DNA of 64,000 nucleotides from Saccharomyces paradoxus (taxonomy: Eukaryota > Ascomycota > Saccharomycetes > Saccharomycetales > Saccharomycetaceae): positions 558,001 through 622,000 of the forward strand of contig NC_047501.1 of the NCBI RefSeq assembly GCF_002079055.1, written 5' to 3'. Under the pieces are notes generated by a model. That model searched no databases. It saw only the letters and a program-made list of their open reading frames with translations, and had not been told where the DNA came from. Each line of letters begins with the position of its first letter. Position 1 is the stretch's first letter. Below, one piece after another: positions 49,375 through 58,841 of the stretch. Both the position numbers and the translations under genes were made by a program.

Positions 49375-49716
49375 TACACTTTTGAATTCGGTTAAGATAC
49401 CACACAATATGGACTTTTTTTAAACAACTTTACATAAACACTACATATATAGGTGCATAATAATAAGTTTTTTTTTTTTTTCTTAATTCAGCGAGTTTTC
49501 TGTGTTTTAACTTAATCTCTGCTCTAATAAACCAATGCTCACTGTCCGAAAAAATTCCGAGAATTTTGCTTCTAGGTTATCTCATCAGTATTTTTTTCGA
49601 CAGGCATCAGTATATAGTATAAAAACATTATTTCTCAACTGTGTTCTACGGTTAAAAAGAAAGGCCGCGATGACCATACGTAAAATACAGGATATTCCCT
49701 ACTGTTATCCGTCCGA
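49375..49716. promoter_or_regulatory. PDR5 3' region and SLP1 promoter
   Basis: About 340 bases. A 14-T run lies at 49469-49482. An ATG at 49670-49672 opens a 31-codon frame that overlaps the SLP1 start in another frame (see findings). Confidence 0.5.
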
Positions 49717-51477
49717 ATGGCCAACCGTCTCCTCATATATGGGCTTATTTTGTGGGTTAGTATAATCGGATCTTTTGCATTAGATAGGAACAAAACTGCT
49801 CAAAATGCCAAGATAGGCCTACATGATACGACTGTGATCACCAGTGCAGCTACAATGAATATGCGGAAGGATTGTGCTTCACCACTATCCACCGGTTCTT
49901 TAAAAACCCATGCTTTTAGACAGCCTTCTAGAGTTGAAATACGGCATGCTGAAATACAGGAAAATGGTGAGAAGAAAGAGCGAGGTGCACTAACACAGCC
50001 TGCAACCACAAGGAAGCCGAGCGATTCGAGTAATTCATTTCTGTCGTTCGACGAATGGAAAAAGGTCAAGTCAAAAGAGCATTCATCAAGCCCTGAACGT
50101 CATCCTAGTCGAATGAGGGAGCCAGTCGATCCCTCATGTTATAAAGAAAAAGAATGCATAGGAGAGGAGTTGGAAATCGATTTGGGATTTTTGACGAACA
50201 AACACGAATGGAGTGAGGGAGAAGGGAACCAAAAAAGTTCTAACGAGGAGAAGGATATATCAAAAGTTTACAAGAAACAATTCAACTATGCATCCTTGGA
50301 TTGCGCTGCAACAATTGTAAAAAGCAATCCAGAAGCCATTGGAGCCACTTCTACGTTAATTGAAAGCAAAGATAAGTACCTGCTGAATCCCTGTTCAGCC
50401 CTTCAGCAATTCGTTGTTATTGAGCTTTGTGAAGATATCCTGGTGGAAGAAATTGATATTGCCAATTACGAATTCTTTTCATCGACCTTCAAGAAATTTA
50501 GAGTATCTGTTTCTGATAGAATGCCGGTGGTCGATAACGAATGGACCATATTAGGGGAATTCGAAGCAGAAAATTCAAGAGAATTACAAAAGTTTCAAAT
50601 ACATAACCCCCAGATCTGGGCAAGTTATTTGAAGATTGAAATTCTATCCCATTATGACGACGAATTCTATTGTCCCATATCCTTGATTAAAGCATATGGT
50701 AAAACCATGATGGATGAATTTAAGATCGATCAACTCAAAGCTCAAGAGGACAAAGAACAATCCATAGCTGCTAAGAATATAGACAATTTGAATGAACAAA
50801 ATATCCAAGACGGATGCAACAATATAGAAACCCACTTAGAGGCTCTGAATGCAAGCACTGTGTCAGATATAGCTGGTGTATTATCGTGTACTTCAAAGCT
50901 CATTCCCTTGAAATTCGATGAATTTTTTAAGGAAGTAAACGCATCCTTTTGTCCTCCTAAGCAAATAATATCATCATATTCTTCAGCTGTTCCTGTAATT
51001 CCAGAAGAATCCATTTTCAAGAATATCATGAAAAGATTGTCGCAGCTGGAGACAAATTCTAGCTTGACAGTTTCTTACATTGAAGAACAGAGCAAACTAC
51101 TATCTAGATCGTTTGAACAACTTGAAAAGGCTCATGAAGCAAAGTTCGGCCATCTTGTCACCATATTCAACGAAACAATGATGAGTAATCTAGATCTGCT
51201 GAATAATTTTGCTAATCAACTGAAAGACCAATCGTTACGTATACTAGAAGAACAAAAGCTGGAAAATGACAAATTTACTAACCGCCACTTGTTGCATTTG
51301 GAGAGGCTGGAAAAGGAAGTGAGTTTTCAAAGAAGAATTGTTTACGCGTCGTTTTTTGCTTTCGTGGGGTTGATATCTTATCTATTAATAACAAGGGAGC
51401 TTTACTTTGAAGATTTCGAAGACGGTAAAAACGGTACTATTGAGAGGGTAGACATTGTTCAACAAGCAATCAGATGA
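49717..51477 (+). CDS. SLP1: Slp1, SUN-like domain ER membrane protein
   Basis: A 586-residue protein (587 in S. cerevisiae). The start MANRLLIYGLILWVSIIGSFALD is a signal sequence. A SUN-like (Sad1/UNC-84) domain spans about 190-330, with YASLDCAATIVKSNPEA at its beginning and PCSALQQFVVIELCEDILVEEIDIANYEFFSS in its core (quoted as two short pieces, LQQFVVIELCED and EIDIANYEFFSS). A coiled-coil-like region follows, then a transmembrane segment at about 538-558 and a short acidic tail. N-glycosylation sequons are common. Slp1 works with Emp65 in the ER to protect soluble proteins from degradation and affects localisation of Mps3. Confidence 0.93.
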   Translation: MANRLLIYGLILWVSIIGSFALDRNKTAQNAKIGLHDTTVITSAATMNMRKDCASPLSTGSLKTHAFRQPSRVEIRHAEIQENGEKKERGALTQPATTRKPSDSSNSFLSFDEWKKVKSKEHSSSPERHPSRMREPVDPSCYKEKECIGEELEIDLGFLTNKHEWSEGEGNQKSSNEEKDISKVYKKQFNYASLDCAATIVKSNPEAIGATSTLIESKDKYLLNPCSALQQFVVIELCEDILVEEIDIANYEFFSSTFKKFRVSVSDRMPVVDNEWTILGEFEAENSRELQKFQIHNPQIWASYLKIEILSHYDDEFYCPISLIKAYGKTMMDEFKIDQLKAQEDKEQSIAAKNIDNLNEQNIQDGCNNIETHLEALNASTVSDIAGVLSCTSKLIPLKFDEFFKEVNASFCPPKQIISSYSSAVPVIPEESIFKNIMKRLSQLETNSSLTVSYIEEQSKLLSRSFEQLEKAHEAKFGHLVTIFNETMMSNLDLLNNFANQLKDQSLRILEEQKLENDKFTNRHLLHLERLEKEVSFQRRIVYASFFAFVGLISYLLITRELYFEDFEDGKNGTIERVDIVQQAIR

Positions 51478-51617
51478 GTCATAGAAAGCGCACAATCATA
51501 TTTTTTATCAGATTTCATTGAGCATTCACGATGAAAGAATCCACCGCCATATACAAGATGTTTCTATAAGAAATATTCAAATGCTTTTATAGTTCTAATT
51601 ACATTTTACATACTGTT

Positions 51618-52970
51618 CTAATCAGTTTCTAATAATCTATGAAGATAATTTACTGTTTCTTGAGGAGATGCTATCCAGAGGGTACATCCGGCTAATCTTG
51701 CCTTGAAATCATTTGCTGATCCCACCGGCGCAAATTGGTCACCAACATGCAAGGTTTCAGAAGGCTTGATAGGGGCTTCAGGGTTGTAGAATTGCTGCAG
51801 CGAGCGAACACCAAGGTCTTTTCCCCCAACATCACACCAAACATCACTGCCACCATCAAAACAGCTAAATTGAATTCTCCTAGATGGCGCAAAAGACTCT
51901 AAAGTGTTTTGAAGGGTTAAAACTATTTCTTCCAATTGTTCTCTATCAAGTTTAACTGGAACTTGTCTTTTAGAAGCTTCATCATACCGTTCGCCAGGGA
52001 CGATACCCACGGCTCTGACTTTACGAATAATAGCAATCTCTGAAGGTAGGTTTAATCTTTTTCTTAACCTGTTGAGAGTCCTTTCGGCAAAGTCTAAGGT
52101 CTTCTCCACATCCTCGAGAGACCAAGCCTTCATTCTAAGTAATAGCCATTCCTCTTTGTCAATTTGTCTAAAACCAAAGTTATCTTCCTCCGGGTCTTCA
52201 TAATAACGGAAAAGGTAACTCGACTCACCACCCATAATTGTTAAATTTTGCTTCCGAGTAGCCGGTATATCAGTTGAATCGTGTAATGCCACAATTAGCC
52301 CTTTCAATCTGTTCTCATAGGTTCCAGCTTCATCATATCCAGCGGCTGTGACTATTCCCACATTGATACCGCATCGCAATAGCTTAAGAATATAAGGGAT
52401 TACAGGGTTAGTGTAAACAAGTGAGCCACCATCTTCATACAACGTGACATCTCCATCAAAAGTCACTAATCTCAAAATCTTACCATTGTGCAAATTTTCC
52501 TGCTTCTTAAAGTGAAAGATTTGTGCGGTGTTTAAGATATGTCTGATGTCATTAAAGCTAGGTGCCACCATTCTACGCGCAGAAATGGCCCTTTGTGAAT
52601 CTTCCCATAGAAAAGCTTGCTCTAATGGAAGTTCCGTAAAGAATGTCCCAATTGATGGGACCAAAAGATTCAAACGCGATTGTCCCAATATATTCAAAGA
52701 CTGAGAAGAAGCTCCGTCTTCAATTTCGTCTTGGCTAATATTCCTGGAGTCAAATTCTATTTTGTCTTTAATCAGCCCCTCGATATCTTTGAAGATGTCA
52801 GCATACTGTGATCTTACACGTTGAGTTGTTGCTAAGTCATCATTGTAGTCACCTTCATGAGAGACAGCATGCAGAACAAAAGGGGAGGCCAATAGCCCCT
52901 TCACCCAATCTATAAATTCATCCTTGCGGTGACTCTTCAAATGATATTCCACCCTGTACCTCGAAGACAT
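51618..52970 (-). CDS. ISN1: IMP-specific 5'-nucleotidase
   Basis: A 450-residue protein, same length as in S. cerevisiae. It has a HAD-like core in which FDGDVT at 171-176 provides the two catalytic aspartates (Asp172 and Asp174). A C-terminal HVGDQFAPVGSANDFKAR segment supplies the metal-binding aspartate. Isn1 dephosphorylates IMP to inosine, is activated by ATP, and helps drain purine nucleotides during starvation and nicotinamide riboside metabolism. Convergent with SLP1: 140 bases separate the stops. Confidence 0.96.
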   Translation of the reverse strand: MSSRYRVEYHLKSHRKDEFIDWVKGLLASPFVLHAVSHEGDYNDDLATTQRVRSQYADIFKDIEGLIKDKIEFDSRNISQDEIEDGASSQSLNILGQSRLNLLVPSIGTFFTELPLEQAFLWEDSQRAISARRMVAPSFNDIRHILNTAQIFHFKKQENLHNGKILRLVTFDGDVTLYEDGGSLVYTNPVIPYILKLLRCGINVGIVTAAGYDEAGTYENRLKGLIVALHDSTDIPATRKQNLTIMGGESSYLFRYYEDPEEDNFGFRQIDKEEWLLLRMKAWSLEDVEKTLDFAERTLNRLRKRLNLPSEIAIIRKVRAVGIVPGERYDEASKRQVPVKLDREQLEEIVLTLQNTLESFAPSRRIQFSCFDGGSDVWCDVGGKDLGVRSLQQFYNPEAPIKPSETLHVGDQFAPVGSANDFKARLAGCTLWIASPQETVNYLHRLLETD

Positions 52971-53377
52971 TGCTATTATAAGTCAAGTCTCAATTTCTTG
53001 TAGTTTCTTAAATTATTAGCTGATATTGGGCTTTCCTCGAGTAGCTTTCTTTTTTCAGTACATTCCTTCTTACCTTTTAAATTCCGTTAATTTAAAGGCG
53101 GCCAGTCTCGCTAAACGTGGGAATGAAAAGATATGATATATTGTAATGCAATACAGGGAGTATATAGAGAAGTCTATAGAAACCGCTAACTGCAAATTCG
53201 TACATTACACCTACAGAGTAGTGTAGTAGCAGAAAAACAAAACGGAGGTCGTAAATTTTATCAAAACAAAACATCATTTACGCCCAAAAGTCGTAACCAA
53301 TGTTAAGAGCGAAATGAAACAGAATAGAAATAATAATAGAATACAATCTAGAAGAAAAGAAAGCCAGATATGGTTAG
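52971..53377. promoter_or_regulatory. ISN1 promoter and NFI1 3' region
   Basis: About 400 bases between two minus-strand genes. AT-rich, with no recognised site or RNA gene. Confidence 0.45.
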
Positions 53378-55549
53378 TCAGTCTGATGTTAAATCAACCA
53401 CTTCTGAGTTATCTTGAGTCGGTGCGTTAAAGTCATTAGGTTGTGCCAGTGTTTTATTCATTATGGCATGATTTGCTTGTGGTCTCCGTTTCATAAGCGT
53501 GGCATACGGATTCTTCGGAATGTAAATGGAAACATTAGAATGCCTTCTCTTTCTAATTTTTCCATCATCGCCATGACCACTGGTGCTCACGTGTATGTAT
53601 GGAGGGAGTTGTGCCGCTGATATGACCCTTGTCGGTACTTCAGTTTCTGCTTCTGAATTTGCGTCCACATGGGGGATTGGAGGCAAATCACCTTCTATTC
53701 CCAAAATATTATGATCATGTGCTGTATTATTGTAATTTGATCCGTACAGATTCCTCTGCGCTTCTGTTTGATTAGTCAAATTTTGTAGAGCAGTTGGTAA
53801 TAACGGCGTTGATGGCCCTCTGTTGTAGAATATTCTGCTGTCACCATTTGTCGCTGTAACAAAAGAGTTAATACTGCTATTGTTTGTAGGTGTGTCATTT
53901 ATATTTGTATTCATACCTTGATTCAAGAATGATCTCATCTGAAAATCATCTTGATACTGGTTTTGGTCCATAGTAGGAGAACCTTTCGGTGTTGATGTAT
54001 GATTGGGGTTGTAGTCACTGGATCCTTCTGATTCTGAGGGAAATACGTCTGCCCTTAATTGTTCAGTATGAGGGTTCTCATTCGTTGTGAAGTTTTTACC
54101 AACCGGCACAAAGACTTCATCATCTGAGCTATCCAGAGAAATTATTTCGGGTTCGTTGTGGTTCGAGCCATCATGCAAATTGATGTCGAAGGCGTTTCTG
54201 CTGTCGTAATCTTGCTCTTGTTTGACGGTACCCTGGTTCTCGCTTTTCACACTATGGTTTTGGTTAACATCATCCGTAATAACCGCTGAACTTTCATGAA
54301 TTGGTTTCCATGAGCCGTCAACAGATATCTCAACTTGTTCAACATCTTCTTTGCAACCTTGGATAATGCTGTTGACAAATTCGGAAATCTTCAACTGATC
54401 GAATTTTATAGAGTGTTGGCAAATTGGACACTGCCATGTAGGGACTTGTGACTGGGAGTGAAGAAACCAGAGAGCATCAAAACATTGGATATGCTTGCAT
54501 TGTTCGGTCTTCGCCGGATACTTCATTCTTGTACACGATATGGGACACTGCAAAGTCAACACCGTGGAAGTGGTTATAATATCTTCATCATCTTGCTCAT
54601 TCAAGGTTCTTTTGATGTATGCTATGGTGGCTTGCTTAATAATTTTAGGCCTTTTAAGAATGTTTTCCAGAAGAAGTTCAGGTGAAAAAACTTCCACTAT
54701 AAAGCAACTTATAGAATACTCCTTATCGATATTGAGATAATGCAAGTCTAGTTGATTCATCTCTATTGGCGATCTAAGGTAAGGCGTCAAATTTGCGGGA
54801 TTGCCTGTCCCATTTTGTTTCTTTAAACCTTTCACATTGTCCTCTAACTTAGTGCCATTAAACACTAGTTCACAGGGATATGGGAAATCTATTGCCTCAT
54901 GACCCACAGTTTCATATATAAACGGTATTGAAAATCCGGAAAACAAATATAATTTATAACTCTTGTTAGATTTCAAAAGATCATGATTAGATTTGCTTAC
55001 TTTGAATTTCATCTTTGTGCAACCCCTTCCTGCAGATTGCTTCAGCTTCTTATTGGCATCCGGTATTTGTACTATGGGCTTGTAAAACGGTGAGGTAAAG
55101 GAATATGCTAAAGCTTGTTGTTGGGAAAGAGGCCGTAACACAGTACCTTGGAGAGCTGTCACGGGTAGTTGGCCTGATGCTACAGGATGCTTGAACGCAC
55201 CCGTCTTCAAAGTTTCCCAGAGGGTAGAGTATTTGGGTAACGATGAGTTTATCTTTACTTTTGCAATAAGAATCTTTATAGCCTTGGGCCTCCACGGATC
55301 TATATGTCCAATATCACAGGATTTCCTCAAAAATTGTTTTATTCGGTCTTGCAAGACAGCTTTTTTGCCTGTTATCGCTAAATCCAAAGATTTGCATATT
55401 TGCTTTAATTCTAAAACCTTTAATTGTTCCATTTCATTTATTGCATCTTTTATTTCATTTATGAGACCACCTCCTGTACTGGACAAGGGGTTCGTAAACA
55501 TATAACTGGCATTATTGTCGCTATTATTATTTGACATGACACTTGCCAT
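53378..55549 (-). CDS. NFI1: Siz2/Nfi1, SUMO E3 ligase
   Basis: A 723-residue PIAS-type protein (726 in S. cerevisiae). An Asn-rich start is followed by a SAP DNA-binding helix pair at about 35-70, then a PINIT domain at about 155-310. The SP-RING at about 330-385 has CPISCTRMKYPAKTEQCKH and CPIC as zinc and E2-binding parts. SUMO-interacting motifs are EIISLDSSDDE near 485 and EVVDLTSD at the C-terminal end. Siz2 promotes transfer of SUMO (Smt3) by Ubc9 to DNA repair and telomere proteins, including members of the homologous recombination group. The poly-Asn stretch near the N-terminus is shorter than in S288C as I remember it. Confidence 0.95.
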   Translation of the reverse strand: MASVMSNNNSDNNASYMFTNPLSSTGGGLINEIKDAINEMEQLKVLELKQICKSLDLAITGKKAVLQDRIKQFLRKSCDIGHIDPWRPKAIKILIAKVKINSSLPKYSTLWETLKTGAFKHPVASGQLPVTALQGTVLRPLSQQQALAYSFTSPFYKPIVQIPDANKKLKQSAGRGCTKMKFKVSKSNHDLLKSNKSYKLYLFSGFSIPFIYETVGHEAIDFPYPCELVFNGTKLEDNVKGLKKQNGTGNPANLTPYLRSPIEMNQLDLHYLNIDKEYSISCFIVEVFSPELLLENILKRPKIIKQATIAYIKRTLNEQDDEDIITTSTVLTLQCPISCTRMKYPAKTEQCKHIQCFDALWFLHSQSQVPTWQCPICQHSIKFDQLKISEFVNSIIQGCKEDVEQVEISVDGSWKPIHESSAVITDDVNQNHSVKSENQGTVKQEQDYDSRNAFDINLHDGSNHNEPEIISLDSSDDEVFVPVGKNFTTNENPHTEQLRADVFPSESEGSSDYNPNHTSTPKGSPTMDQNQYQDDFQMRSFLNQGMNTNINDTPTNNSSINSFVTATNGDSRIFYNRGPSTPLLPTALQNLTNQTEAQRNLYGSNYNNTAHDHNILGIEGDLPPIPHVDANSEAETEVPTRVISAAQLPPYIHVSTSGHGDDGKIRKRRHSNVSIYIPKNPYATLMKRRPQANHAIMNKTLAQPNDFNAPTQDNSEVVDLTSD

Positions 55550-55977
55550 CGTGCTTTTTTTCCCTTATGCTTTCTTAATTGTCAGTTGAGCGTTCGTACT
55601 GTTTTTAGTTCCTTGTTATTTGACTCAGCAATAGCCCCTTAAAAGACCAGCAGACGGATGACTATAGAACTGTTAATTTTAATGTTGTGTTATATGTGCT
55701 ACTGGGTTGTATGTATTGTATTATGTTCTGTGTGGTAAAATAGCTAAAATGGATGGATAAATTAACACGAAAATTAACAAACAAAAATCGAACTAACATA
55801 CTTCAAAGCATAAAAAAAAAAGAAAAAGGAAGAGAATCAAGAACAAATAATAAGTTGGTATAAGAAAATGTATTGTGTAGATAGTTTCTGAGATTACGGT
55901 TTTGACTTTTTTTATCATATTTCATTGAACAGTGATTTAGTTTATACTAGAATTTACGTAAGTTTTATATTTTACTT
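55550..55977. promoter_or_regulatory. NFI1 promoter and PUP1 3' region
   Basis: About 430 AT-rich bases. TTTTATATTTT at 55963-55973 is a perfect match to the 11-base ARS consensus core, which can occur by chance in such sequence. A 10-A run lies near 55811-55821. No gene seen. Confidence 0.45.
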
Positions 55978-56763
55978 TCACGCTGTTATGTCGATTTGTT
56001 CTTCTTGTATGTCACAAATGTTGACAATACTTTCCTTCAGCACAGCAGTTGTGCCCCTGGGGAACTTGTAGCTCTTTTGCTTTAATTCTCTCACATTCGG
56101 AGTTAAGTAATTTCTCAAGTATTCTGCATCTTTACCTATTTCCATGACACACACGTCCACATTAGAACCAGACCCCAAATCATTCCAGATACCAGCCTGG
56201 ATTGCATCAGAGGCCAACTTGATGGCTTCGTCCTTTGTAAGGTCTTGCTTCCAGTGTGATTCCAACACGGCCATTGCCGCTAGAGAACCAGAACCTAAAG
56301 AAAGGTAGTAGCCCACGTCAGTAGAACCATGTGCATGAATTGAGAACAAGTGAGATCCTGTAGGGTCTACACCAGCAACAATCAAATAAGCACCAATATG
56401 GCCTTGGTACTTAAATAGGTGTTGCTTGAGCATTTGTAAAGCAGAGACTACTCTTGGTTCTCTAGAAGTGTATAAGGAATGCAATTCAATGTTAGACCCG
56501 ATCAACTGAGTAACTGCCTCAGTATCGGCGGCGGTACCGGCACCAGCACACCATATTTTGGGGGAAATTCTATGCAACTTCGCGCAATTCTTGTCTGCGA
56601 CAATTGGACCTTGTGTTGACCTTGTATCTGCTGCAATCACCACCCCGTTATTAAATTTTACGCCTACAATGGTGGTACCAGTGGAAGTCGCCTTAGGTTG
56701 TGTGTGCGAATTTTCCGTTAGGAAACTATTTCTTTGATAATTGTCAAATGATAAACCTGCCAT
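55978..56763 (-). CDS. PUP1: 20S proteasome beta-2 subunit (trypsin-like activity)
   Basis: A 261-residue precursor from ATG at 56761-56763 (MAGLSFDNYQRNSFL), equal in length to S. cerevisiae Pup1. A 29-residue propeptide ends in TSTG, and Thr30 (TTIVGVKFN) becomes the catalytic N-terminal threonine after self-cleavage. VIAADTRSTQGPIVADKNCAK carries the conserved Asp and Lys of the active site (quoted in part). The subunit gives the trypsin-like cutting activity of the proteasome. The long C-terminal tail wraps round beta-3. A PACE-like element upstream fits Rpn4 control. Open frame upstream of the ATG begins with a non-ATG codon. Confidence 0.97.
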   Translation of the reverse strand: MAGLSFDNYQRNSFLTENSHTQPKATSTGTTIVGVKFNNGVVIAADTRSTQGPIVADKNCAKLHRISPKIWCAGAGTAADTEAVTQLIGSNIELHSLYTSREPRVVSALQMLKQHLFKYQGHIGAYLIVAGVDPTGSHLFSIHAHGSTDVGYYLSLGSGSLAAMAVLESHWKQDLTKDEAIKLASDAIQAGIWNDLGSGSNVDVCVMEIGKDAEYLRNYLTPNVRELKQKSYKFPRGTTAVLKESIVNICDIQEEQIDITA

Positions 56764-58131
<1,368 letters not shown>

Positions 58132-58291
58132 ATAACTAATATATATACTACTTCAACATGTCATGTATTCGAAAGTGCCTCAGACGCATAACACTAACGA
58201 AAAAGAAGAAAAAATCAAATCGAGAATAAATATGCCCATGTATATACGTCACTAGTGAATTGCCTATCTCTCTTCTTCTCCCCCCTTTCTT

Positions 58292-58576
58292 TCAATCCGC
58301 TGATGTTATTAATGTGATATTATCACCTTTCAACAGGATTTTCCCCAAGGGTGTACCCTTCTCCACATCTTCTTTGCCATCGGCACTATTGACGGGAATT
58401 TCCACGGCTTCATCGATGACAACATTCATGAACTCATCAAATCCCACTATTTTACCTCTGATTCTTATGCCGATTTGCTCGAATAACCATATTGTTACTG
58501 GTGTTTGCTGTTGTAAGTAGTTGAATATGCAATTTATTGGTGGCACCATAGCCTTGCTTTTAACTTTGTTCGACAT
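58292..58576 (-). CDS. SME1: Spliceosomal Sm protein E
   Basis: A 94-residue Sm-fold protein, the same length as in S. cerevisiae. Sm1 motif: VTIWLFEQIGIRIRGKIVGFDEFMNVVID, seen here as LFEQIGIRIRGKIVGF and DEFMNVVIDEA. Sm2 motif: GKILLKGDNITLI. SmE is one of the seven ring proteins that bind the Sm site of U1, U2, U4 and U5 snRNAs and is essential. Divergent from MTR10 over about 265 bases, in which GAAAAAAAAATTTT near 58708 resembles an RRPE. Confidence 0.97.
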   Translation of the reverse strand: MSNKVKSKAMVPPINCIFNYLQQQTPVTIWLFEQIGIRIRGKIVGFDEFMNVVIDEAVEIPVNSADGKEDVEKGTPLGKILLKGDNITLITSAD

Positions 58577-58841
58577 TGCAGGCCTATTGTTTTCCGCTTT
58601 GTATCCTTCCTATGTTCCTTAGTCTCCTTTCCTTACTATTATTCCTATCCTGTGCAATTTACTACTATTGTTATTTCACTTCACTGTTAGATGCTCAGCT
58701 TTCGGTATAGCTGAAAAAAAAATTTTCGAACATAAGGGATATTGGCAAAAAAAATAAATGAAGCAAAAAGGTATCAGAATAATTTTGCACAGATCACCAC
58801 TAAGGGTCTACTAAGAGTATATTACCGGCTCATCTTGCATT

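Noticed and set aside
55963-55973. Perfect 11-base ARS consensus TTTTATATTTT as a replication origin
   Set aside because: Such matches are frequent in AT-rich intergenic DNA. Without replication data or a B-element analysis I do not call an origin.
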